From assembly GCF_005877905.1 (NCBI RefSeq), contig NZ_SWDV01000024.1:78148-142147 (forward strand): a stretch of DNA of 64,000 nt, written 5' to 3'. The notes beneath the pieces are model-generated. The model was not told where the DNA came from, searched no databases, and saw only the letters and a program-made list of their open reading frames with translations. The stretch comes from Pseudomonas nicosulfuronedens. Lineage in GTDB: Bacteria > Pseudomonadota > Gammaproteobacteria > Pseudomonadales > Pseudomonadaceae. Positions 25,113-32,652 of the stretch are shown in pieces; within the stretch, counting starts at the first letter, position 1, and every line of letters starts with the position of its first letter. The position numbers were made by a program, and so were the translations under genes.

Positions 25113-27278
25113 ATGTCTCCCATGCTGTTGTACCTGCGCGCCATCATCCATCCTGGCCGCGATACCCTGCTGTTCGCCCTGCGCACCGTGCTCGCGGGGC
25201 TGTTGACGCTGTACCTGGCGTTCCTGCTCGACCTTGACCAGCCCAAGTGGGCGACCATGACGGTGGTGATCATCAGCACCCCGCTGGCGGGCATGACCCT
25301 GCAGAAAAGCTTCGCCCAGGTGATCGGCACCACCATCGGCGCCATGGTCGCCGTGGCCATCATGGCGCTGTTCCCCCAGGCGCCGCTGCCTTTCATCGTC
25401 ACCCTGGCGCTGTGGCTGGCGATCTGCACGGCCGGCGGCACCCTGATGCGCTTCACCCACTCCCACGCCTTCGTGCTGAGCGGCTTCACGGCAGTGATTG
25501 TCGCGCTGCTGGCCCAGCCGGCGCCTGAATCGACCTATACCCTGGCCATCACCCGTGTCACCGAAACCCTGCTGGGCGTGGCCTGCGTGACCCTGGTCAG
25601 CCTGTTCTTCGCTCGCCCGCAGAGCGTGGCGCGGGGCTACTTCGCCAAGGTTGACCAGTTGATCCGCCTGATCGCCGTGCACGCCGCCGCGGTGATCCGC
25701 GGGGATGAGCTGGAGGAGGATTTCCAGCAACGGCAGAAACAACTGCTGGGCGAGATCGCCGCCCTGGAGATGCTGCGTCGCCATCTGTATTTCGACGCCC
25801 CGCGGCTGCGCGGCGCCGATGAGCTGGTGCAGCAGCTGGCCAACCAGCTGGTGCTGATGACTTCGCGGTTGGCGATCCTGCGGCGCCAACGCAAGCTGAT
25901 CGAAGCGCGCCTGAGCGGCCCGCTTCCGGAATCCGTGCGACGCCTGCGCGAAGATGAATTGGCCTGCCTCGCCGAGCTGGCCGAGTTCGGCCGCGACCTG
26001 CCCGGCTCCACCCGCAAGCGCATCACCCAGCTGCGCCAGCGCTTCGACGCCGCCGCGCGGCAGGCCGAAGAACTCGCCGACGGTCTGCCCACGTCGCTGC
26101 GCTCCCTGGCCTGGGCGTTGCGTTTCGAGCAGGCACGGCTGATGCAGCAACTGGACGAGATGATCGAACTCAGCGAAGCGATTCAGGAAGGTCGCCCTGG
26201 CAGCAGCTCCTACCCGCAAAGCCAGGCCCACGCCCTGCACCTGGATTTCCATCTCGCCGCGATGAACGCCACCCGCGCCTTCGTCGCCCTTTGCTGCGCT
26301 GGCTGGGTCTGGATCGAAACCGCCTGGGACGGCGCCCGCGCCGGGATGATCCTGGTCGGCATCCTCTGCTCGCTACTGGCCACCTTCCCGCGCCCGCTGA
26401 TGGCGAGCCTGGCCTACATGCGCGGGCTGGCGATGGCGCTGGTGGCGGCGGCGCTGCTGCAATTCCTGTTGCTGCCCAGCGTCGGCGACTTCGAGATGCT
26501 CGCGCTTTTCCTGGTTCCTCTGCTCTACGTGATCGCGGTGGGCCTGGCCAACCCGCAGACTGCCGGCATCGGCATCGGCCTGGGGCTGTCCACCTTCCTG
26601 CTGGTCGGCCCGCAGAACCAGGGCGCGTGGATCAATACCTCGCTGCAATGGTTCGAGTTCGCCGGTGGCTATGTCAGCGCCGGCGTGCTGGCCCTGCTGG
26701 TGTACGCCTGGGTATTCCCATTCGACGCCGATGCGCGCCTGCGCCGCCAATCGCGCCGCACCCGTGCCGAAGTGCGCTCGGTGCTGCTGTCCAAGCCCAG
26801 CGAGGCGCGCCGCTTCCTGTTCGAGAGCCGCATGGTGGATCGCCTGGCGATCATGCTCGGGTTGCTGCCGGCAGCGCGCGACAGCCAGTCCGGTGAGCGC
26901 TTCCAGTGCAGCCTGGCGAGCATGACCCTGGGCGTGGTGCTGCACCAGCTGCGCCGCGAGAGCCTGAACCCCAACGGCCTGCCGCAGGCCCTGCGCGAAC
27001 GCCTGTCGCTACTGCTGGACGAACTCGCCGCCTGCCTCGATCAGCCTCCCGCCGCTCCGCTGCAGCGGGTACTGCCCGCCATGCGCGAGCTGGGCAACGA
27101 GCTGGATGAGCTGCAAGGCCATGGCAACTACCCCAGCGGCGATGCCATGCGCCCGGTGTTCGTCAGCGGCGTGGCGCTGCTGGTGGCCGCCGATCTGCTG
27201 GAACGCTTCCGCGACCTCTACGGCGAATCCGCCGTCCTCCACGACGACCACGGGGAAGCCGCGCTGCATGCCCGTTGA
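25113..27278 (+). CDS. FUSC-family inner-membrane efflux protein (AaeB-like)
   Basis: 721 residues with the two-block FUSC topology: membrane segments at about 15-170 and about 370-520, separated by a long cytoplasmic helical region rich in Leu/Gln/Arg and followed by another soluble domain. DQPKWATMTVVIISTPLAGMT in the first block is characteristic. AaeB relatives export aromatic carboxylic acids with an AaeA adaptor. ATG 25113 is the family-consistent start. The next gene overlaps by 11 bp, so the three downstream genes are one operon. Confidence 0.9.
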   Translation: MSPMLLYLRAIIHPGRDTLLFALRTVLAGLLTLYLAFLLDLDQPKWATMTVVIISTPLAGMTLQKSFAQVIGTTIGAMVAVAIMALFPQAPLPFIVTLALWLAICTAGGTLMRFTHSHAFVLSGFTAVIVALLAQPAPESTYTLAITRVTETLLGVACVTLVSLFFARPQSVARGYFAKVDQLIRLIAVHAAAVIRGDELEEDFQQRQKQLLGEIAALEMLRRHLYFDAPRLRGADELVQQLANQLVLMTSRLAILRRQRKLIEARLSGPLPESVRRLREDELACLAELAEFGRDLPGSTRKRITQLRQRFDAAARQAEELADGLPTSLRSLAWALRFEQARLMQQLDEMIELSEAIQEGRPGSSSYPQSQAHALHLDFHLAAMNATRAFVALCCAGWVWIETAWDGARAGMILVGILCSLLATFPRPLMASLAYMRGLAMALVAAALLQFLLLPSVGDFEMLALFLVPLLYVIAVGLANPQTAGIGIGLGLSTFLLVGPQNQGAWINTSLQWFEFAGGYVSAGVLALLVYAWVFPFDADARLRRQSRRTRAEVRSVLLSKPSEARRFLFESRMVDRLAIMLGLLPAARDSQSGERFQCSLASMTLGVVLHQLRRESLNPNGLPQALRERLSLLLDELAACLDQPPAAPLQRVLPAMRELGNELDELQGHGNYPSGDAMRPVFVSGVALLVAADLLERFRDLYGESAVLHDDHGEAALHAR

Positions 27279-27474
27279 TATCGAGCTGGGCGGGGTCTAC
27301 CTGCCACCACTGGCCCAGGCGCTGCTGCTGGCCCTGCCAATCTTCCTGCTGCTGGACTGGAGCCTGCGTCGCCTCGGTGTATTGCGCCTGGTCTGGCACG
27401 AAGCGCTGTTCGAAGGCGCGCTCTATGCCTGCATCTGCGCAGGCCTGATCCTGCTCATGGGAGCGCTGCACTGA
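27268..27474 (+). CDS. DUF1656 small membrane protein (AaeX-like)
   Basis: 68 residues with two hydrophobic segments (about 12-30 and 48-66). MPVDIELGGVYLPPL at the N terminus is the DUF1656 signature. These proteins always accompany FUSC/HlyD efflux pairs and are thought to aid pump assembly. The start lies inside the end of the FUSC gene (11-bp overlap) and the stop abuts the ATG of the HlyD gene, so translation is coupled. Confidence 0.88.
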   Translation: MPVDIELGGVYLPPLAQALLLALPIFLLLDWSLRRLGVLRLVWHEALFEGALYACICAGLILLMGALH

Positions 27475-28434
27475 ATGACCAGCCTGCGCAAAGCCCTGCC
27501 GCCGCTGATCACCCTGGCCGTGGTCACGCTAGCCCTGATCCTCGGCTACTTCGCCTGGACCTACTACACGCGCGCGGCCTGGACCCGCGATGCCCGGGTG
27601 CGCGCCGACGTGGTGACGCTCTCGGCGGACGTCACCGGACGCATCGTCGAACTCCGGGTGAAGGACAACCAGCACGTCCGCAAGGGCGAACTGTTGCTGA
27701 CCATCGACCCGGCGCGCTACGAACTGGCGGTGCTGCACGCCGACCGCGCGGTGGAGGTCGCCCGCGCCGCACTCGGCCAATCCCAGGCCGCCATCGCTGC
27801 CAATCAGGCGCTGTTGCAGCAGCGCCATAGCGAAGAAGTCCGCCGCCGGGCGCTGAAGGCACGCTCGGCCATCTCCAACGAGGAATGGGAAAAGGCCCAG
27901 ACCGACGTCACCGTGGCCGAAGCGCAGCTGCTGCGCGAGCAGGCCAACCTGGGTCTGGCGCAAGCCAATGTGGCCCTCTCCGAAGCGGCACAGAAGCAGG
28001 CACGCCTGGACCTTGAGCGCACCCAGGTGGTGGCGCCGGTGAACGGCTACGTGACCAACCTGCTGACCCGTGCCGGCGATTACGCCACCGCTGGCCATTC
28101 GCTGGTGGCGCTGGTGGACAGCGACTCCTTCTATGTCGGCGGCTACTTCGAGGAAACCAAGCTGCCGCGCATCCGCGAGGGTGACCGGGTGGACGTGCAA
28201 CTGATGAGCGGCGAGCGCTTCGACGGACGTGTCGAGAGCATCGCCTTCGCCATCACCGACCGCGAGAACGCCCCCGGCGCGCGCCTGCTGGCCAACATCA
28301 ACCCGAGCTACACCTGGGTGAAACTCGCCCAGCGCATCCCCGTGCGTATTGCCATCGACCCGGCCTACCAGGGCCGCGACCGCCTTCGCGCTGGCACCAC
28401 AGCCACCGTCAGCGTGGTCGAAAGCGCCCGTTAG
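27475..28434 (+). CDS. HlyD-family periplasmic adaptor (AaeA-like)
   Basis: 319 residues. One N-terminal membrane anchor (about 10-30), the RADVVTLSADVTGRIVEL lipoyl half, a coiled coil (about 90-180) and the closing lipoyl/barrel part (VVAPVNGYVTNLLTRAGDYA). Completes the AaeBXA-like pump; no outer-membrane factor is encoded in the operon, so it must borrow a TolC-type partner. ATG immediately follows the DUF1656 stop. Confidence 0.92.
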   Translation: MTSLRKALPPLITLAVVTLALILGYFAWTYYTRAAWTRDARVRADVVTLSADVTGRIVELRVKDNQHVRKGELLLTIDPARYELAVLHADRAVEVARAALGQSQAAIAANQALLQQRHSEEVRRRALKARSAISNEEWEKAQTDVTVAEAQLLREQANLGLAQANVALSEAAQKQARLDLERTQVVAPVNGYVTNLLTRAGDYATAGHSLVALVDSDSFYVGGYFEETKLPRIREGDRVDVQLMSGERFDGRVESIAFAITDRENAPGARLLANINPSYTWVKLAQRIPVRIAIDPAYQGRDRLRAGTTATVSVVESAR

Positions 28435-28569
28435 CCCCGGTCTTCCGATGGGCAGGGGAACTTTCATCACCGCCCCGTCATCAACCCATCGCGTGATTGT
28501 CACCCTCCCGGTGCAGCATGCCTCCAGCTTCCCGCATCCCGCGCGGACGCCTGCGCACGAGGATGACCC

Positions 28570-29187
28570 TTGCCCCGCCTTCGCCTTCTGGCCGTTTCCC
28601 TGCTGACCGGCACCACTCTCGCCCTGGTTGCCTGGCGCTCGCTGCCCACGCCACTGGAAGACGTGCCGAGCAGCAGCCTGTTCGCGCAGAACTGGGCCCG
28701 TGGCGGAGTCGTCCTGCTGGTGCGCCACATGGAGCGTTGCGACCGATCCACCGCCGAATGCCTCGGTGCCGCCGACGGCATCACCGCCCGCGCCGCCGCA
28801 CTGGCCAAGAGCATGGGCGAGAGCATCGGCCGCCTGGGCCTGACCACTACCGACATCTACAGCAGCCCGGCCAACCGCACCGTGCAGACCGCCGACCTGA
28901 TGTTCGACCGCAACGTGGCGCGCCAGGACTGGCTGCTGACCTGCAAGGACGGCGACCTCGCCGAGCAGATTCGCCAGCACAAGGACGCGCACCGCAACCT
29001 GGTGCTGGTCACCCACAGCGAATGCTTCGACCTGCTGCGCGAAAACCTCAAGGTGCACGAGACCGATACCCCCGAGTACGGCAGCGCCCTGGTGCTGTTC
29101 GACGAGAGCGAGCCGAAGCTGCGCATCGCCGGCGAAGTCGAGACCGATGAGTGGCTGAAGCTGGTGAACTCGCACAACCCGAGCTGA
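28570..29187 (+). CDS. Histidine phosphatase (phosphoglycerate mutase-like), membrane-anchored or exported
   Basis: 205 residues. An N-terminal hydrophobic stretch (about 4-21) suggests a signal anchor. The catalytic motif reads LLVRHMERC (RHG of the family changed to RHM) and the second histidine is in LVTHSEC; the arginine of the active site may be in SSPANRTVQTA. Start is a TTG with GAGGA about 8 bases upstream; no ATG fits. Function within this large phosphatase superfamily is unknown. Lies 135 bp after the efflux operon. Confidence 0.8.
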   Translation: MPRLRLLAVSLLTGTTLALVAWRSLPTPLEDVPSSSLFAQNWARGGVVLLVRHMERCDRSTAECLGAADGITARAAALAKSMGESIGRLGLTTTDIYSSPANRTVQTADLMFDRNVARQDWLLTCKDGDLAEQIRQHKDAHRNLVLVTHSECFDLLRENLKVHETDTPEYGSALVLFDESEPKLRIAGEVETDEWLKLVNSHNPS

Positions 29188-29248
29188 GGCCGCTGCCAGA
29201 AAGCGCTTTCTGTGCCATCTTCTTGCGATCGCTCCAAGGAGAGGCTCG

Positions 29249-30709
29249 ATGCCCGCCCTGCTCACTAGCCACCCACTGTTCGCCGCTCCCGTCCTGCTGC
29301 TGATCGACCTGCTGCTCTGGCGGCTGGTCGGCGCAGCCCATCCACACTGGCGGCTGGCAACGCGCGTCCTGTGCTTCCTGCTGTTCAGCCTGCTGCTGTT
29401 CAACGCCGGGATGAACCCGCTGCGTGCCGCGCCCTGGCCGGACGATCTGCCCAGCCACATGGTCGCCACGGCCGTGCAGATAGTCTGGTGGCTGTTCGCC
29501 GCGCGTTGCCTGACAGTGGTGCTGGGCTTCCTCCTGGTGCAACGCATCGGCCACGGCGGGCGGCTGCTGCAGGACGTCGTCGGCGCGCTGATCTTCCTGG
29601 TCGCCATCATCGCTTCCGCCGGCTACGTGCTGGAGCTGCCGGTGAAGGGCCTGCTGGCCACTTCCGGGGTGGTTGCCATCGTTCTCGGCCTGGCGCTACA
29701 GAGCACGCTGAGCGACGTGTTCTCCGGCATCGTGCTGAACACCACCAAGCCCTACCAGCTGGACGACTGGATCTCCATCGACGGCATCGAGGGCAAGGTC
29801 ACCGAGATCGACTGGCGCTCCACCTACCTGCAGACGTCCCAGGGCACACTGGCCGTGGTGCCCAACTCCCTGGCCGCCAAAGCCAAGGTGCTTAACCTGA
29901 GCCGCCCGGCGAACCTCTACGGCGTCAGCGTGAGCCTGACGGTCAGCCCGCACATCCGCCCGCGCAAGGTGGTCGAGGCGCTGGAGCACGCCCTCGGCGG
30001 CTGCCGCGCCCTGCTGGCCAATCCCGCACCGGCGGTCAGCGTGCGCAAGTCCGCGCCCGATGGGGTGGAGTACGAAATGAGCGGCTTCGTCGCCGCCATG
30101 GGCGAAAAGCGCGAGGTGCGCAACCAGCTGTTCGACCTCGCCTACCGTCACCTGCAGGCCGCCGGCATCAACCTGCTGGCCGAGGCCGACGCGCCGATGC
30201 GCGAGAGCGCATCGCGGGCGCGGGCGTTGCTGGTGCGCTCGGGCCTGTTCGACGCCCTGCGTGACGAAGAGCGCGACGAACTGGCGAAGCGCATGCAGCG
30301 CCGCCCGTTCAAGCGCGGCGAAGTACTGCTGGCGCCGGGAGACGTCAGCGACCGCCTGCTGATCATCGACTCCGGCGTGGTCAGCGTCACCCTGCCCCAC
30401 GACAACCAAACCATCGAGGCCGGGCGCATGGGGCCGGGCGAAGTCTTCGGCGAGGCCGGCGTGCTCACGGGCTCCGGGTGGCAGGCGCAGTTCACCGCCA
30501 TCAGCGACGGCGCCGCCTACTTCATCGACAAGGAAACCCTCGCCCCCTGCATGGAGGCACGCCAGGAGATCGCAGAGGCCATGGGCCGCCTGCTCGACTT
30601 CCGCCAGAAGGCCAGCGCCGCGCTGTTGGTGGAGCAACCCACGGTGGTGCAGCAACGCGGGCTGATGGCCTGGCTCAAACAGCACGCTGGACGCCGCTAC
30701 AAGGCCTGA
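29249..30709 (+). CDS. MscS-superfamily channel with C-terminal cyclic-nucleotide-binding domain
   Basis: 486 residues. Five hydrophobic segments (about 10-150) lead into the MscS pore helix and beta domain (GVVAIVLGLALQSTLSDVFSGIVL, then TTKPYQLDDWISIDGIEGKVTEIDWRST). From about residue 325 a cNMP-binding fold follows (FKRGEVLLAPGDVSDRLLIIDSGVVSV, GEVFGEAGVLTG). This is the layout of bacterial cyclic-nucleotide-gated (bCNG) members of the MscS family. The phosphate-binding cassette has no Arg at the usual place (GSGWQAQFTA), so cAMP binding is doubtful. ATG 29249 follows AAGGAGAGG. Confidence 0.9.
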   Translation: MPALLTSHPLFAAPVLLLIDLLLWRLVGAAHPHWRLATRVLCFLLFSLLLFNAGMNPLRAAPWPDDLPSHMVATAVQIVWWLFAARCLTVVLGFLLVQRIGHGGRLLQDVVGALIFLVAIIASAGYVLELPVKGLLATSGVVAIVLGLALQSTLSDVFSGIVLNTTKPYQLDDWISIDGIEGKVTEIDWRSTYLQTSQGTLAVVPNSLAAKAKVLNLSRPANLYGVSVSLTVSPHIRPRKVVEALEHALGGCRALLANPAPAVSVRKSAPDGVEYEMSGFVAAMGEKREVRNQLFDLAYRHLQAAGINLLAEADAPMRESASRARALLVRSGLFDALRDEERDELAKRMQRRPFKRGEVLLAPGDVSDRLLIIDSGVVSVTLPHDNQTIEAGRMGPGEVFGEAGVLTGSGWQAQFTAISDGAAYFIDKETLAPCMEARQEIAEAMGRLLDFRQKASAALLVEQPTVVQQRGLMAWLKQHAGRRYKA

Positions 30710-30739
30710 CTCTATTGCAACAGATCAGGCCTTGCGGGA

Positions 30740-31093
30740 TCAGGCGCTGACTTCCTGCAGGCAATCCAGCGGTACCCAGCCGGCGTCGCCGCCCGAGCGC
30801 ACACACCAGAGCCAACCGCCCAGCTCGCGGCCGCCTTCGAGCCGCTCGCCCACCTCCACGTCGAGCTCGCGTGCGGTGTAGTCCTCCATCGCCACCCCGG
30901 CGCCCGGCGCGGTCATGTTGAAGACCTGCGCCGGCACCCAACCCTCGCGCTGGCCGGGCGTCGAGCAGAAGTACCAGTCTTCCCAGCCCTCGGCGCCTTC
31001 GTAGCGCTCACCGACGAACAACGGCGCGCCCTTGGCGAAGGTGATGGGCGCGGGGTATTCGCTGCGGTGGCGTTGAATCACTTCGTAGTGCAT
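30740..31093 (-). CDS. Protein with two SH3-like domains, cytoplasmic
   Basis: 117 residues without a signal peptide. Two SH3-type units can be traced: KGAPLFVGERYEGAEGWEDWYFCST...REGWVPAQVF and MEDYTARELDVEVGERLEGGRELGGWLWCVRSGGDAGWVPLDCL. Each ends in GWVP, the typical SH3 closing strand. Such proteins are usually scaffolds; partner unknown. Converges on the MscS gene 30 bp away; the 2OG oxygenase gene lies upstream in the same direction but 40 bp apart. Confidence 0.78.
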   Translation of the reverse strand: MHYEVIQRHRSEYPAPITFAKGAPLFVGERYEGAEGWEDWYFCSTPGQREGWVPAQVFNMTAPGAGVAMEDYTARELDVEVGERLEGGRELGGWLWCVRSGGDAGWVPLDCLQEVSA

Positions 31094-31132
31094 GTCGATC
31101 TCCCGGTTCCCTGGACCGATCCATGCTACTCC

Positions 31133-31852
31133 TCACAAAGCGTCATGGAAGATCACCCCGAGGGTGAAGCGCTCGCCGGTCTGCACACGACTGACACCGT
31201 GGCGCAGGTTGACCCGGTGATAGCCGCGCACGCCCCGCACCGGGCGCTGGGCGACGGCGAACACCACCGCGTCGCAGTGCTGCAACGGCACAACGGTCGC
31301 CCGCGACTGCAGGCGCGGGCGCTGCTCGGTGAGGACGAATTCGCCACCCGCGAACTCTTCACCAGGCTGGGACAGCAGGATCGCCACCTGCAGTGGGAAT
31401 GCCAGCTCCCCGTAGAGGTCCTGGTGCAGGCAGTTGTAGTCGCCGGCGCGGTAGCGCAGCAGCAAGGGAGTCGGCCGTCGCTGGCCGCCAGCGTGGCACT
31501 GGTCGAGGAAGCTGGCGTGGTCGGGCGGGTATTCAATGCCTGTGCCCATGCGCTCCTGCCAGGTATTGGCGATGGTGCGCAACGGCGGATAGAAGCCTTC
31601 GCGTAGCTCCTGCAGCGGCGCCGGCAAGGGATAGGCGAAATAGCGGTACTCGCCCAGGCCGAAATTGTGCCGGGCCATCACCACGCGGCTGCGAAAGGGT
31701 CCGTTCTGGTCGTAGAGCGCGCGGAGCGTCTCGCACTGCGCCCTGTCCAGCAGGCCGGGGATCAGTGCGTGTCCGTCAGCGTCGAGTTGCCGGGCCAGCG
31801 CCGGCCAATCGAGGGCGGAGATCAGGTCGACGAGGCTTCGTGTGGAGGTCAT
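31133..31852 (-). CDS. 2OG-Fe(II) oxygenase (prolyl-4-hydroxylase-like)
   Basis: 239 residues. Iron-binding His-x-Asp lies in NCLHQDLYGELAFPLQVAILLS, the distal His in RGYHRVNLRHG and the 2-oxoglutarate Arg in GERFTLGVIFHDA, all in the order expected for the jelly-roll dioxygenase fold. Expected to hydroxylate or demethylate a protein or small molecule using O2 and 2-oxoglutarate. Substrate unknown. Appears to be transcribed with the SH3 gene downstream. Confidence 0.85.
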   Translation of the reverse strand: MTSTRSLVDLISALDWPALARQLDADGHALIPGLLDRAQCETLRALYDQNGPFRSRVVMARHNFGLGEYRYFAYPLPAPLQELREGFYPPLRTIANTWQERMGTGIEYPPDHASFLDQCHAGGQRRPTPLLLRYRAGDYNCLHQDLYGELAFPLQVAILLSQPGEEFAGGEFVLTEQRPRLQSRATVVPLQHCDAVVFAVAQRPVRGVRGYHRVNLRHGVSRVQTGERFTLGVIFHDAL

Positions 31853-32004
31853 GGCAGCGGCCCGTAAAGACTATGCCTCAGTCTAGGGTCGCCCCTTGAT
31901 CCGCCGCACCCCGAGCCCGGCTTTCAAACTTGCCCTGCAGGAGCAGGCCGTGCTCGCGATCGCTTCCATGGGGCCCCTGTCGGTGAATGCCTCCGGTAAA
32001 CCGG

Positions 32005-32652
32005 TTACTCCGGGCGCAACTGCAACGGATCGACCAGCCCGGCCGCGATCGCCATGCCCACCAGATCGGACAAGGTCCCGGCCTGCATGCGCTTCATCAC
32101 CCGCGCACGGTAGAGGTCCACGGTCTTGACGCTGATGTCCAGCTGCTCGGCCACTTCGCGGCTGGTGTAGCCGCGCACCAGCGGCAGGAACACGTCACGC
32201 TCGCGAGGCGTCAGGGCTGCCAGGCGCTCCTCCAGCTCGCCCAGCCCGGACCGCGAGGCACGCTGGTGCTCGCGGGAACTGAGCGCCTGCTGCACGCTGT
32301 CCAGCAGCAGTTGCTCGTTGTAGGGTTTCTCGATGAAATCCACCGCGCCGGCCTTGAAGGCACGGATGACGATGGGCACGTCGGCGTGGCCGCTGACGAA
32401 GATCACCGGCAGTTCCAGACCGCGCCGGCGCATTTCTTCCTGTACTGCCAGGCCGCCCAGACCGGGCATGCGTACGTCGAGCAACACACAGGCGTGGGCA
32501 TCGTTCGGGCAGGCGTCAAGGAACTCGCGGCCGCTGGTGAATGGCCGCGCCTTCAGGCCGACCGACTCCAGCAGCCAGACGGTCGAGTCGAGCATCCGCT
32601 GGTCGTCATCCACCACATACACCACCGCCGTTTCCATCACTGTCTCCGTCAT
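32005..32652 (-). CDS. Two-component response regulator, FixJ/LuxR type
   Basis: 215 residues. Receiver domain 1-125 with the acidic pocket VVDDD, phosphoacceptor Asp59 in LLDVRMPG and conserved Lys in FIEKPY; C-terminal LuxR-type HTH (LTPRERDVFLPLVRGYTSREVAEQLDISVKTVDLYRARVM). ATG 32652 overlaps the kinase stop as TAATG, giving coupled translation; ATG 32637 is an internal alternative. Partner of the PAS kinase and, by position, likely regulator of the divergent acyl-CoA ligase/dehydrogenase genes (inference). Confidence 0.93.
   Translation of the reverse strand: MTETVMETAVVYVVDDDQRMLDSTVWLLESVGLKARPFTSGREFLDACPNDAHACVLLDVRMPGLGGLAVQEEMRRRGLELPVIFVSGHADVPIVIRAFKAGAVDFIEKPYNEQLLLDSVQQALSSREHQRASRSGLGELEERLAALTPRERDVFLPLVRGYTSREVAEQLDISVKTVDLYRARVMKRMQAGTLSDLVGMAIAAGLVDPLQLRPE

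Noticed and set aside
31930..31970. Possible REP copy (CAGGAGCAGGCCGTGCTCGCGAT)
   Set aside because: Core palindrome is broken and the sequence is too degenerate to call with confidence.
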